Shown piece after piece: positions 17,333 through 26,191 of a DNA stretch of 44,422 nt (position 1 is the stretch's first letter; the number at the start of each line of letters is the position of its first letter). The DNA is from Acidobacteriota bacterium (lineage in GTDB: Bacteria; Zixibacteria; MSB-5A5; GN15; FEB-12). Below the pieces are notes generated by a model. It was not told the DNA's origin, did not search any database, and saw only the letters and a list, made by a program, of their open reading frames with translations. The DNA lies in assembly GCA_035529075.1 (NCBI GenBank), contig DATKXK010000017.1:1-44422 (forward strand), given 5' to 3'. The position numbers and the translations under genes are program-made.

Positions 17333-17660
17333 ACTCCCCCGAAGCTGCAGCCTGAAAAGTCGGTCGGAAATCTCCGAGATTTTGAAAAACGGCCGTCGCT
17401 TACCGGGGAATTGTTTTGCAGTTGTGTGGCAGCCCTCGGACCGCTTTAAGTTTGCGGTTCTGCTTTCCCGCCGTCACGGGCCGGCCATCCGCCGAAACCG
17501 GATTAAACGGCTGTTTCGCGAGGCAATTCGCCTGTCTAGGACGCGGCTGACGCGGTCCGTGAAGATGGTGGTTTTCCCTGAAGTGACCGACGAGGAACCG
17601 GAACTGAACCGGATCAGAACCGATGTCTGCCGGGTTTTTCAAGAGCTTAGCGCTGAGTGA
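17316..17660 (+). CDS. rnpA: Ribonuclease P protein component
   Basis: The protein subunit of RNase P, which helps the RNA subunit trim the 5' leader of tRNA precursors. It is 114 residues. The RNR signature [13 protein letters not shown] and the [12 protein letters not shown] strand are visible. The first usable start is a TTG at 17316, immediately after an in-frame TAG and overlapping rpmH by 17 nt. No good Shine-Dalgarno is seen, so translation may be coupled to rpmH. The 3' end overlaps yidD by 38 nt. Confidence 0.93.
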   Translation: MPESGKLPRSCSLKSRSEISEILKNGRRLPGNCFAVVWQPSDRFKFAVLLSRRHGPAIRRNRIKRLFREAIRLSRTRLTRSVKMVVFPEVTDEEPELNRIRTDVCRVFQELSAE

Positions 17661-17889
17661 CAGATCAGTCTCGCTGCTTGTGGCCTATCCGCTTATCGCT
17701 GCAATCTACGTCTATCGCTGGACGTTTTCGCCGCTGATCGGTAACAGTTGCCGTTTCTGGCCCACCTGCTCTCTCTACGCCCAGCAGGCTCTTCGAAAAC
17801 ACGGGGCATTTCGCGGCAGCCTGATGACCGTCAAGCGTCTGCTGCGGTGCCACCCGTGGCATGAAGGTGGGTACGATCCGGTTGAGTAA
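17623..17889 (+). CDS. yidD: Membrane protein insertion efficiency factor YidD
   Basis: An 88-residue protein with the family core: IYVYRWTFSPLIGNSCRFWP, then TCSLYAQQALRKHG and CHPWHEGGYDPV. The conserved Cys residues of the CRFWPTCS and LLRCHPW motifs are present. It has an N-terminal amphipathic membrane-associating stretch and is thought to assist YidC-dependent insertion. The start ATG lies 38 nt inside rnpA; yidC follows after about 50 bp. Confidence 0.95.
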   Translation: MSAGFFKSLALSDRSVSLLVAYPLIAAIYVYRWTFSPLIGNSCRFWPTCSLYAQQALRKHGAFRGSLMTVKRLLRCHPWHEGGYDPVE

Positions 17890-17940
17890 GCGTGGTTGCA
17901 CCGAGGGACGGGAATCTCCGAACTGACAAGGAAGCCTGCG

Positions 17941-19671
17941 TTGGACAAAAAGACTCTACCCATTGTCATACTGCTGGTGATCATTATCCTCTTCTACTGG
18001 CAGATCCTGCAGTTCTTCGGCTTCGTCGAGCCTGCCAAGGAAGCGGCCGAACCTCCCGCGGAGCTCGACACCACCTCGCAGCAGGCCCCCGCTCTGGAAG
18101 GGAGTCCGGAAAGCACCGCCAAGCCGCAGGTAGAAACGCCCGACGCCTTAGCACGGCCGCCGGCACAGGCTGAACAGGCGGTCACGCCCACTGCCAATAC
18201 AGTTTCTGCGGACATCGTCATCATTAAAACGGCGAAGTACACGGCGGCACTCTCGACTTCGGGCGGCGGACCGTTGTCCATTGAGCTGCGTGAGTATGCA
18301 TATCGAGACGGCCGCCCGATAGAAATGCTTCCCGGCGCAGTGGAGGCAACCCCGGACGCGAGGTTCTCCGATGACTCCTTTAGCACTTCGTCGCTGCACT
18401 ACCGGTCAAGCCTCGAGCCGCGCACCTACGACGTCGCCGGCGCGCCCCTGGAACTTGCCTATACCTACCGCTCGGCCGAGGGTGGAGAGATAGTCAAAAC
18501 GTACGTATTCTATCCGGATCAGTACCATTTCGACCTGCGTCTCCAGGTGAACCACAATGAGACATTCGGCTTTGAACGCTTCTATACGCTGATGTGGAAC
18601 ACGTCCCTGGGCGTCACGGAGCCGGACACAGAGACGGACTACGGTGCGATGGAAGCGGTGGCTATGCAGTCCGGTTCGCGCGTGAAACTTGATGACTTCG
18701 ACGACGGACTTCTCAACCAGCGCGCCGACGGCAGTGCCGCCTGGGCAGGCCTGAGAGCGAAGTACTTCGCCGCCGTCATGATTCCGCAGGACAGGGAAGC
18801 TGAGGCGGTCGTGGCCCAGGGCAGAAAACTGCAGGTCGAGACTCGCAACGGTCAGGTCGAGGGACGGGAGATTATCGCCGGCATGAGAATGCAGGTCGGA
18901 GCGGCCACCAGCATCGACGATAACTTCAGGGTGTTTGTCGGGCCGCTTGATTACACTCTCATGTCACGCTACGGAGTGGGGCTGGAGGACATGCTGGGGA
19001 TCGGGACCACGCCGGTCGTCGGGTGGATCATCAAGCCGTTCGCCATCGCCATCATCTGGCTGCTTCCGAGAATGTACTCGGTTGTCGCCAACTACGGGTT
19101 CGTGATCATCCTCTTCGCGCTCCTCGTCAAAATAATTACACTGCCCCTTTCCATGAAGTCGTTCAAGTCGATGAACGCCATGAAAGAACTGCAACCGAAG
19201 ATTGAGCAGCTCAAGGAGAAGTACAAGAAGAACCCGCAGGCCCTGAACAAGGAAATGATGTCGCTGTACAAGAAGCACGGTGTGAATCCGGTCTCCGGTT
19301 GCCTGCCGATCCTGCCCCAGATGCCGCTCTTTTTCGCTCTGTTCTCCGTGTTCCGTTCGACGATTCTCTTGCGGGACGCTCCTTTTGTCTGGTTCATCAG
19401 CGACCTGTCCAGAGGAGCCACCGGCCCGACGGATCCCTATATCATTCTGGTCGTACTGATGGTCGCGACGCAGTTTATTTCGCAGAAGCTGACGATGGCC
19501 ACGAATCAGCAGAACAAGATGTTTCTCTATATCATGCCCGTGTTCATGGGTTTCATTTTCTACCGGTTTGCCGCCGGTCTAGTGCTGTACTGGACGTGCT
19601 TTTCCTTCTTTTCCCTGCTCGACTATGTGGTGTTCAAGCGCAGGAAGGCCACTGCGGTTCGCGCGGCGTGA
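17941..19671 (+). CDS. yidC: Membrane protein insertase YidC
   Basis: A 576-residue insertase of the Gram-negative type. It has an N-terminal anchor (LPIVILLVIIILFYW), a Pro/Ala/Glu-rich linker, a large periplasmic beta domain (about 75-345), and a C-terminal five-TM Oxa1 core with MKSFKSMNAMKELQPKIEQL and PILPQMPLFFALFSV. It inserts and folds inner-membrane proteins alone or with SecYEG. The start is TTG at 17941 with AAGGAAG 6 nt upstream; the earlier TTG at 17896 lacks such a site. The large periplasmic domain supports a diderm envelope. mnmE follows after 3 nt. Confidence 0.97.
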   Translation: MDKKTLPIVILLVIIILFYWQILQFFGFVEPAKEAAEPPAELDTTSQQAPALEGSPESTAKPQVETPDALARPPAQAEQAVTPTANTVSADIVIIKTAKYTAALSTSGGGPLSIELREYAYRDGRPIEMLPGAVEATPDARFSDDSFSTSSLHYRSSLEPRTYDVAGAPLELAYTYRSAEGGEIVKTYVFYPDQYHFDLRLQVNHNETFGFERFYTLMWNTSLGVTEPDTETDYGAMEAVAMQSGSRVKLDDFDDGLLNQRADGSAAWAGLRAKYFAAVMIPQDREAEAVVAQGRKLQVETRNGQVEGREIIAGMRMQVGAATSIDDNFRVFVGPLDYTLMSRYGVGLEDMLGIGTTPVVGWIIKPFAIAIIWLLPRMYSVVANYGFVIILFALLVKIITLPLSMKSFKSMNAMKELQPKIEQLKEKYKKNPQALNKEMMSLYKKHGVNPVSGCLPILPQMPLFFALFSVFRSTILLRDAPFVWFISDLSRGATGPTDPYIILVVLMVATQFISQKLTMATNQQNKMFLYIMPVFMGFIFYRFAAGLVLYWTCFSFFSLLDYVVFKRRKATAVRAA

Positions 19672-19674
19672 ACG

Positions 19675-21069
19675 ATGTGCCCGAGAAAAAAGAAGTCCTT
19701 CCCTGATAATGACACGATCGCAGCCGTTATAACTCCTCCCGGAGAGGGGGGCGTCGCCGCACTGCGCCTGGCCGGGAGGAAAAGCAGGGCGCTTCTTGAA
19801 AAGTTCTTTGTCGGTTCCCGCGGGCCCGTGACCTTCAAGCCGTTTACCATGCGCTACGGCACGTTCGTCACGGCCGAGGGTGAGACGCTTGACGAGGTTA
19901 CGGCCGTGTATATGCCGGCCGGCAAGTCGTACACCGGTCGGGAACAGGTCGAGATTTTCTGCCACGGAGGCCGCCAGATCGTGCGGATGATACTCAGGGT
20001 CCTGATCGAGGCCGGTGCCCGGCCGGCCGAACCGGGCGAGTTTACACGCCTGGCTTTTCTTAGCGGACGCATCGACCTGGCCAGGGCCGAGGCGGTGGCC
20101 GAGATTATCGCCGCAAACACCGAAACCTCGTTTCGAGCCGGCCGGGAGCATCTTCTCGGGGGATATTCGCAACATATCGAGGAAATCCGCAGCCGACTGG
20201 TTGGCCTGCTTGCCGAGGTCGAGGCCGGCATTGACTTTATAGAGGATGATATCGAACCGGCTGACCCGACCGACCTCGTGGCTGAAGTTGACGCCGTTCG
20301 TGAGAGAGTCAGCAGGCTGTTGGACACATACAAGGGCGGTCGCATCATCAACGAAGGATTACGCGTGGTGATCGGGGGTCGTCCGAACGTAGGTAAATCA
20401 TCCCTATTTAATATGCTATTAAGACACGAGAGAGCACTGGTTTATCCGACCGCGGGAACGACCAGAGACTACCTCTCGGAGTGGATCGACGTGGACGGCG
20501 TGGCCGTGAACCTGATTGACACGGCCGGCCTGAGACAGGCCGGAGCCGCACTGGAGATGCAGGGTCAAACGCGAGCGCGGGAACTGATGAAAGGAGCGCA
20601 TCTGGCACTCTGGGTAGTCGATCTTGCCAAACGGAACTGGAGAAAACTGCTGCAAGTGGATCTAAAGAGTCTGCCCAAAATACCTATCTTGTTAGTGGGA
20701 AACAAGATAGACATATCACCGCCTGCCTCTACGGAAACCTTTCGCGCCATGAGGGATGCCGTTGCTCTCTCCTGCCTGACGGCTGACGGCGTTGATCATC
20801 TGAAAGCCGGGCTGGCCGACCGCATTGATGTCATTATGCCGGATCTGACATCGGGGCTGGTGGTGACGTCGGCTCGTCACCAGCGAAAGCTCTCCCGGTC
20901 GCTGAAGAACCTCAAGAGCGCTCGCAGGAAGCTGGCCGGAAACGAGACACCGGAGCTGACTGCCTTTGACCTTCGGCAGGCGATTTCGGACCTTGACGAG
21001 ATAACCGGACGGGTATATACGGAACAGGTTCTCGACAGTATATTCTCGCGATTCTGCATCGGCAAGTGA
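19675..21069 (+). CDS. mnmE: tRNA modification GTPase MnmE
   Basis: A 464-residue GTPase that works with MnmG to install the carboxymethylaminomethyl group on wobble U34 of certain tRNAs. It has an N-terminal tetrahydrofolate-binding domain (DTIAAVITPPGEGGVAALRL), a helical domain, and an inserted G domain with G1 GRPNVGKSS near residue 232, then GTTRDYL, DTAGLR and NKID. The C terminus is FCIGK, carrying the conserved Cys. It is the fifth gene of the cluster. A 178-bp gap follows before mnmG, the only sizeable break up to parA. Confidence 0.98.
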   Translation: MCPRKKKSFPDNDTIAAVITPPGEGGVAALRLAGRKSRALLEKFFVGSRGPVTFKPFTMRYGTFVTAEGETLDEVTAVYMPAGKSYTGREQVEIFCHGGRQIVRMILRVLIEAGARPAEPGEFTRLAFLSGRIDLARAEAVAEIIAANTETSFRAGREHLLGGYSQHIEEIRSRLVGLLAEVEAGIDFIEDDIEPADPTDLVAEVDAVRERVSRLLDTYKGGRIINEGLRVVIGGRPNVGKSSLFNMLLRHERALVYPTAGTTRDYLSEWIDVDGVAVNLIDTAGLRQAGAALEMQGQTRARELMKGAHLALWVVDLAKRNWRKLLQVDLKSLPKIPILLVGNKIDISPPASTETFRAMRDAVALSCLTADGVDHLKAGLADRIDVIMPDLTSGLVVTSARHQRKLSRSLKNLKSARRKLAGNETPELTAFDLRQAISDLDEITGRVYTEQVLDSIFSRFCIGK

Positions 21070-21124
21070 TCCGCACTTCTCACCCGAGCGCTGATCGGAT
21101 CGGGCAGTTCAACGGGAAAAAGCG

Positions 21125-21153
21125 TTTAGCTTCAGCCAGCGATTGTGTATATT
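21125..21153 (+). promoter_or_regulatory. Possible mnmG promoter
   Basis: TATATT (21148-21153) is a good -10; the -35 at 17-bp spacing (TTTAGC, 21125-21130) is weak. The predicted start near 21160 coincides with the parS-like palindrome at 21161-21176. Confidence 0.4.
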
Positions 21154-21160
21154 TAACCTC

Positions 21161-21176
21161 CGTTTCACGTGAAACA
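21161..21176. other. parS: parS-like centromere site 1 (upstream of mnmG)
   Basis: The 16-mer CGTTTCACGTGAAACA differs from the canonical parS TGTTTCACGTGAAACA only at the first base. It lies in the mnmE-mnmG gap at the predicted transcription start, about 2.6 kb from parA and 3.4 kb from parB. Confidence 0.85.
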
Positions 21177-21247
21177 GGCCGGTGGAAGCGTGAGATTGGG
21201 ACAGATTCGATGCAGTTCACCGGCCAGGCGAGAGCAGTTCTGAGCAG

Positions 21248-23119
21248 ATGAGAGTGACGGATTTCGACATTGTGGTCATTGGTGGCGGTCACGCCGGAGT
21301 CGAGGCCGCTCTTGCGGCCGTCCGCATGGGCAGCACTGCGGCTATCGTTACGATGGACGCACGAAAACTGGCCCTGATGTCCTGTAACCCGGCTGTCGGG
21401 GGCATAGGCAAGTCTCAGCTGGTTAAGGAGATCGACGCCCTGGGCGGGTTGATGGGCCAGGCCATTGATGCTACCGGCATCCAGTTCCGTCGCCTGAATC
21501 TCTCGCGCGGGCCGGCAGTCTGGTCAACAAGAGCGCAGGCTGACCGTCTGGCGTATAGTCGGTACGTGGTCGAGTACTGCGCCCGGCAAAAGAACCTTGA
21601 CGTGCTCGAGGGCGAGGTCACCGACCTGATCGTCGCGGACGGCCAATTCACAGGCGTCCGAACCGCGGAAGGTACGATAGTAAGTTGCCGGGCGGCGATC
21701 ATAGCCACCGGGACCTTCCTGGGCGGGCTCATTCATATCGGAAAGAAGAAAATCCGGTCTGGTCGCAACGGAGAAAGAGCCGCGTACAGGCTGTCAGAGT
21801 CGCTGCAAGAACACGGTTTCCGATTGGGCCGACTCAAGACCGGCACGCCGCCGCGCCTTGACGGTGACACTATCGACTGGTCCCGATGTCAGATCCAGCC
21901 GGGCGAGGTGCCCATTCCGTTTTTTTCCTGTCGTTCAAAACGCCGCAGTTTTGCCCAGACGCCGTGTCATTTGACTTATACTTCGTTGCGGACAAAAGAG
22001 ATAATATCTGCGAACTTCCATCGGTCGCCCATCTTCTCCGGTCAGATAAGATCGATTGGGCCCAGATACTGCCCTTCCATCGAAGACAAGTTCTACCGAT
22101 TCGCTGACAAGCTCAAGCATCACATCTTCCTCGAGCCTGAGGGTAACGGCACCAGCGAGATCTATCCCAACGGCTTTTCGACCGCTCTGCCCGAGGAAAT
22201 CCAGCGGCGGGCTATCAGGACGGTGGTGGGCCTCGATCGGGCTGAGATCACAAGACCGGGGTATGCCATAGAGTATGACTACTGCCCGACTTACCAGATC
22301 AAGCCCTCGCTGGAGAGCCGACCCGTCGGCGGGCTGTTTCTGGCCGGCCAGATAAACGGCACCTCGGGATACGAAGAGGCTGCCGCCCAGGGACTCATGG
22401 CTGGCTGTAACGCTGTGCTATACATTAATAAGGAACCGCCCTTCATCCTGGACCGCTCTGAAGCCTATATCGGGGTTCTGGTAGATGATCTTGTAACGCA
22501 CTCTATTACAGAGCCTTACAGAATGTTCACTTCGAGGGCGGAGTATCGTCTTGCCCTGCGTGAAGATAATGCCCGTGACAGGTTGTTCGAGCATGCGGAG
22601 CGTCTCGACCTGATCGACAGGAAGGAATATCTCGGTTTCCGCCGCCTGCAGGAGCTTACGGAAAGAGAAATGACCACCCTGAGAAAAACCACCGTGAGCG
22701 TCAGTGATCTGGGGGAAGTCGGCCGAAGGTTCACCAGGAAGGAAAAGGTCACCTTCGAAGCTCTTCTCAAGCAGCCCGGAGTGGGCATTCCCGAGTTGCT
22801 GCCTTTACTGATCGCTCATGACGGCCGGTTTTCCCGCGACCGGGAGGTTCTCGAACGTGCCGCGGTCCGGATCCGCTTTAAGGGGTATATCGACAAGCAG
22901 CAACGTGAGATAGACAAGTTCAAGAGGCTTGAAGCCGAGACTATTCCGGAAGATTTTGGCTGGAAGTCGCTGGGTGGTCTGAAGCGGGAAGCGCTGGAGA
23001 AGCTCGATCGTTACCGCCCGCGTTCACTGGGACAGGCCGGACGCATAGAGGGTGTCACGGCTGGCGACCTTGCCGTTCTCTCGGTACACCTGAAAAAACA
23101 CAAGGCGCTTCGCTCATGA
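21248..23119 (+). CDS. mnmG: tRNA uridine-5-carboxymethylaminomethyl modification enzyme MnmG (GidA)
   Basis: A 623-residue FAD enzyme, partner of MnmE in U34 modification. The dinucleotide-binding motif GGGHAGVEAA is near residue 12. Family motifs MSCNPAVGGIGKSQL, GTFLGG, LKTGTPPRL and LFLAGQINGTSGYEEAAAQG follow. The C-terminal helical MnmE- and tRNA-binding region contains RPRSLGQAGRIEGVT. Length is standard. The ATG has only a weak Shine-Dalgarno. The stop overlaps the rsmG start (ATGA). The parS-like site upstream may place its transcription under ParB influence (inference). Confidence 0.98.
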   Translation: MRVTDFDIVVIGGGHAGVEAALAAVRMGSTAAIVTMDARKLALMSCNPAVGGIGKSQLVKEIDALGGLMGQAIDATGIQFRRLNLSRGPAVWSTRAQADRLAYSRYVVEYCARQKNLDVLEGEVTDLIVADGQFTGVRTAEGTIVSCRAAIIATGTFLGGLIHIGKKKIRSGRNGERAAYRLSESLQEHGFRLGRLKTGTPPRLDGDTIDWSRCQIQPGEVPIPFFSCRSKRRSFAQTPCHLTYTSLRTKEIISANFHRSPIFSGQIRSIGPRYCPSIEDKFYRFADKLKHHIFLEPEGNGTSEIYPNGFSTALPEEIQRRAIRTVVGLDRAEITRPGYAIEYDYCPTYQIKPSLESRPVGGLFLAGQINGTSGYEEAAAQGLMAGCNAVLYINKEPPFILDRSEAYIGVLVDDLVTHSITEPYRMFTSRAEYRLALREDNARDRLFEHAERLDLIDRKEYLGFRRLQELTEREMTTLRKTTVSVSDLGEVGRRFTRKEKVTFEALLKQPGVGIPELLPLLIAHDGRFSRDREVLERAAVRIRFKGYIDKQQREIDKFKRLEAETIPEDFGWKSLGGLKREALEKLDRYRPRSLGQAGRIEGVTAGDLAVLSVHLKKHKALRS

Positions 23120-23721
23120 TCCTGCGGAGCAGCCAGCTTACGTTCGATATCGAAGCCGTACTCCGGCAGCACGACCCCGCCTGTGCCCGTCATCGCTACT
23201 TTGCCGAGCTCATGAAAGAGAACGAGCGGCTGAACCTTGTTTCACGTGAAACATCGCCGCGCGATCTGGACCGGCTGATGGCCGAATCGCTTCTTCCACT
23301 GGCTGTTCTGTCGAGCCCGGTACAGCGGTATCTTGACATTGGCTCCGGCGGGGGTTTCCCGGCTGTCCCGTTTCTCATGTGCGGTGTCGTGGGTCCCCAG
23401 GCCGTGCTTGTGGAACGAACGCAAAAGAAAGCCGCCGCTCTGCGGCGCATCATGCTTGCCCTGGACCTTAAGGCCCACATCATGGCTTCCTCATTTGAGC
23501 AGACCGACTTCGCCGACCGGTTCGACCTGGTGACGGTGCGCCTGGTCAGGCTTACGCCGGCCCTTCTGGCTCGTATCCGCACGGTCCTCAGCTCAGGCGG
23601 ACGGCTCGTGTACTATGCCACTCCCAAGTTTGAATGTGACGACGACCTTGTTCAGACGTTCACCTATTCCGCAGGTAACGCCCACACAGTCAAGAGCTTC
23701 ACGGTGTTTAGCAAGGCATAG
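23116..23721 (+). CDS. rsmG: 16S rRNA (guanine527-N7)-methyltransferase RsmG (GidB)
   Basis: A 201-residue SAM-dependent methyltransferase of 16S rRNA G527. The family motif ERLNLVSRE lies near residue 40, motif I is LDIGSGGGFPAVP, and VERTQKKAAALR follows. The codons for VSRET contain a perfect parS sequence at 23238-23253, so the DNA serves both as code and centromere. Translation is coupled to mnmG by a 4-nt overlap. A gap of about 85 bp separates it from parA. Confidence 0.96.
   Translation: MILRSSQLTFDIEAVLRQHDPACARHRYFAELMKENERLNLVSRETSPRDLDRLMAESLLPLAVLSSPVQRYLDIGSGGGFPAVPFLMCGVVGPQAVLVERTQKKAAALRRIMLALDLKAHIMASSFEQTDFADRFDLVTVRLVRLTPALLARIRTVLSSGGRLVYYATPKFECDDDLVQTFTYSAGNAHTVKSFTVFSKA
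23238..23253. other. parS: parS centromere site 2 (inside rsmG)
   Basis: TGTTTCACGTGAAACA is a perfect 16-bp palindrome identical to the canonical parS used by ParB/Spo0J. It is embedded in the coding sequence of rsmG, 0.57 kb before parA and about 2.1 kb from site 1. Confidence 0.95.
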
Positions 23722-23740
23722 GGAGACCGCGAAGTTTTTG

Positions 23741-23769
23741 TTGCTTCACCGGTGCTCCCGGGATACTAT
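23741..23769 (+). promoter_or_regulatory. Possible parAB promoter
   Basis: TTGCTT (23741-23746), a 17-bp spacer and TACTAT (23764-23769), about 37 bp before the parA TTG start. It lies in the short gap after rsmG, so parA may also be read from upstream. Confidence 0.45.
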
Positions 23770-23805
23770 GTGCTCACGGTCACGTCGAATAGCAAGGAGC
23801 GTTAT

Positions 23806-24564
23806 TTGAATAAGATCATGGCCATTGCCAACCAGAAGGGTGGGGTGGGAAAAACAACCACGGCCGTCAACCTCAGTTCCTGTCTGGCGGCCGCAGAACA
23901 GCGCACGCTACTGGTTGACATGGATCCCCAGGCCAATTCAACCAGCGGCGTCGGCCTGGACAAGAACAACATAGACATATCAGTCTATGATGTGCTGATC
24001 GGGCACAAGGGTATCCGGGACGCAGTAAGGACAACAGAGCTCCAGTATCTCAACATTGTGCCGTCATCGATCTCGCTGGTGGGCGCCGAGGTCGAGATGA
24101 TCAACCTGATGTCCCGTGAGATGCGGCTGAAGAAGGCTCTTGGCAGCATCGTCCAGGAGTACCAGTACATCATCATCGATTCCCCGCCGTCACTGGGGCT
24201 GCTTACCGTCAACACGCTGACGGCGGCAGACTCTGTCATCATACCCATTCAGTGTGAATACTACGCCCTGGAAGGGCTGGGTCAGTTAATGAACACCATA
24301 CGACTGGTGCAGAGGCATCTGAACGCCAAACTGACGATCGAGGGCGTCCTTCTTACCATGTATGACGGCAGACTGAACCTTTCCAGGCAGGTGTCGGCGG
24401 AGGTGCGCAGGCACTTCGATGACAGAGTGTACGAGACGGTGATCGCACGCAACGTGCGTCTCTCCGAAGCGCCGTCGTTCGGCAAGCCGATTATCCTGTA
24501 CGATATCCTGTCCACGGGGGCGGAGAACTACCTGGCCCTGACAAAGGAGGTGATGGCTTCGTGA
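23806..24564 (+). CDS. parA: Chromosome-partitioning ATPase ParA (Soj)
   Basis: A 252-residue deviant-Walker ParA. The motif KGGVGKTT is at residues 11-18, the Walker B region reads IIIDSPPSLG, and DMDPQANST contains the A' aspartate. It forms ATP-dependent DNA-bound gradients that move ParB-parS complexes and may regulate DnaA. The start is TTG at 23806 (MNKIMAIANQKGG) with AAGGAG 6 nt upstream. The open frame reaches 23752, but that N terminus is not family-like. Its stop overlaps the parB GTG. Confidence 0.97.
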   Translation: MNKIMAIANQKGGVGKTTTAVNLSSCLAAAEQRTLLVDMDPQANSTSGVGLDKNNIDISVYDVLIGHKGIRDAVRTTELQYLNIVPSSISLVGAEVEMINLMSREMRLKKALGSIVQEYQYIIIDSPPSLGLLTVNTLTAADSVIIPIQCEYYALEGLGQLMNTIRLVQRHLNAKLTIEGVLLTMYDGRLNLSRQVSAEVRRHFDDRVYETVIARNVRLSEAPSFGKPIILYDILSTGAENYLALTKEVMAS

Positions 24565-25409
24565 GCAAAGTTGTACTCGGCAAGGGGCTCGACGCGTTGA
24601 TTCCGGGCGGCGGCCCGGCCTCGGGCGAGCAGGCGAAATACAGAATGGTTACCGTTGATGAGATCGCCCCGAATCCCATGCAGCCCAGACACGATTTCGA
24701 TGAAGAACGCCTCGCCGAACTCGCCGAATCGTTCAGGCAGAACGGCATACTCCAGCCGCTCATTGTCAAGAAGAACGCTTCGGGCTACGTCATCATCGCC
24801 GGGGAGCGTCGCTACCGTGCGGCTCGCATGGCCGATATGACAGAGGTCCCCGTGCTCGTAATGAACGACGTCGAGGACCATCGCATGCTGGAGCTGGCCT
24901 TGATCGAAAACATCCATCGCAAAGATCTTAACCCCATAGAAACGGCGCAGGCCTACCGGCGGTTGATCACTCAATGCGGCCTGACGCAGAACGAACTGGC
25001 GGTTCGTGTCGGCAAGAGCCGCGCGGCTATCGCCAACCAGATGAGGCTCCTGTCGCTGCCGGTGCCCATCCAGCGGATGATCTGCTCGGAGGAACTCACC
25101 GAGGGTCATGCCCGCGCCATCCTGGCTGTCGAAGGCGAAGCTAAGATGCTCGAACTGGCGCGGCAGATCGTGGCTGACCGGCTCAGCGTGCGGGAGGTGG
25201 AGCGGCAAACGCGCAGGAAGAAACGCGGCCGTCGTCTGCCGCGTCGGCCCAGCCCGGCGGTGGCTGAGATCGAGTCCCGACTCAAACAGATGCTGGCTAC
25301 TTCGGTCAGGATCATTCCCGGAAGCAAGCGGGGCCGTATCGAGATTGAATACTACGGCGAGGATGATCTTGGCCGCCTGTGGGAGTTGTTGCGGAGGATC
25401 AGCCCATAA
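24561..25409 (+). CDS. parB: Chromosome-partitioning protein ParB (Spo0J)
   Basis: A 282-residue CTP-dependent sliding clamp that loads at parS. The N-terminal box begins GKGLDALIPGGGP. The CTP-binding motif reads AGERRYRAARMA. The LIENIHRKDLNPIE segment and a helix-turn-helix (LTQNELAVRVGKSRAAIANQ) recognise parS. The C-terminal dimerisation domain is present. A basic stretch RRKKRGRRLPRR lies in the linker. It starts with GTG overlapping the parA stop. Both parS sites in this window are within 3.5 kb. Confidence 0.97.
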   Translation: MSKVVLGKGLDALIPGGGPASGEQAKYRMVTVDEIAPNPMQPRHDFDEERLAELAESFRQNGILQPLIVKKNASGYVIIAGERRYRAARMADMTEVPVLVMNDVEDHRMLELALIENIHRKDLNPIETAQAYRRLITQCGLTQNELAVRVGKSRAAIANQMRLLSLPVPIQRMICSEELTEGHARAILAVEGEAKMLELARQIVADRLSVREVERQTRRKKRGRRLPRRPSPAVAEIESRLKQMLATSVRIIPGSKRGRIEIEYYGEDDLGRLWELLRRISP

Positions 25410-25411
25410 TC

Positions 25412-26191
25412 ATGGCGCGCGGCAAATACGTTACAGTCATGCTTGTGCCCGACGGCACCGACGCCCGCACGGGGTTCCGCATCCGCCGCTGGCTGCTCAA
25501 GACGATATTGATTACCATCGGCGCTATACTGGCCGGTATCGTTGTCTTCTTCCTTTTCTACGGTAAGGTTCTGACGCGTGCCGCCATAACCGAAGCCGTG
25601 ATGAAAGAAAACGAGGACTTGCGCCGATACCGATACAAGGTAGGCTTGCTGGAACAGAACCTAGAGCAGGCGCGGGAAGTGGTCAGCAGGCTGGCCGGCA
25701 TGGCGGGGATCGACTACGAGTTTCCCGAGCTGCCGAGTGATTCCACGATTTTCGCCCAGCTGGACAAGACCGGAAAAGCTATCGTGGCACGATCGACCAC
25801 CCGCGACTGGACGTTGCCCGAAGGATTGCCGATACAAGGATTCATCACCCAGGAGTTCGAGGTTGAGGATCAGGATCACTTTCATCCCGGAGTGGACATC
25901 GTTTGCGCCGTCGGCACGCCCGTGCTGGCCACGGCCAGCGGGGTGGTTGCGTACGCCGACTACGATTCCACATATGGCCACATGGTGGTCCTGAAACACA
26001 GTGACAGCGTGGTCACGATCTATGGTCATAACAGCGAGCTGCTCGTTTTACCCGGCCAGGCAATCCTGGTGGGAAGCCGGATCGCGCTGTCCGGAAGCAC
26101 GGGTAAATCGACGGCACCGCACCTGCACTATGAAATCAGGGTAAATGATGAACCTCTAAATCCGCTGGAAAACCTGTATGAAAAAAAATAA
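25412..26191 (+). CDS. M23 family zinc endopeptidase, membrane-anchored
   Basis: A 259-residue protein: a short cytosolic N terminus (MARGKYVTVMLVPDG), one transmembrane helix (about 31-52), a coiled-coil-like region (about 60-100) and a C-terminal LytM/M23 domain. The zinc ligands are intact: His and Asp of HPGVD near residue 158, and the last HxH (HLHYE) near residue 237. It is expected to cut peptidoglycan cross-bridges in the periplasm. The ATG at 25412 is chosen because MARGKY is the usual start of this family; the frame is open to 25379 within parB. It follows parB by 2 nt and overlaps the bactofilin gene by 14 nt, suggesting coordinated segregation and cell-wall remodelling. Confidence 0.9.
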   Translation: MARGKYVTVMLVPDGTDARTGFRIRRWLLKTILITIGAILAGIVVFFLFYGKVLTRAAITEAVMKENEDLRRYRYKVGLLEQNLEQAREVVSRLAGMAGIDYEFPELPSDSTIFAQLDKTGKAIVARSTTRDWTLPEGLPIQGFITQEFEVEDQDHFHPGVDIVCAVGTPVLATASGVVAYADYDSTYGHMVVLKHSDSVVTIYGHNSELLVLPGQAILVGSRIALSGSTGKSTAPHLHYEIRVNDEPLNPLENLYEKK

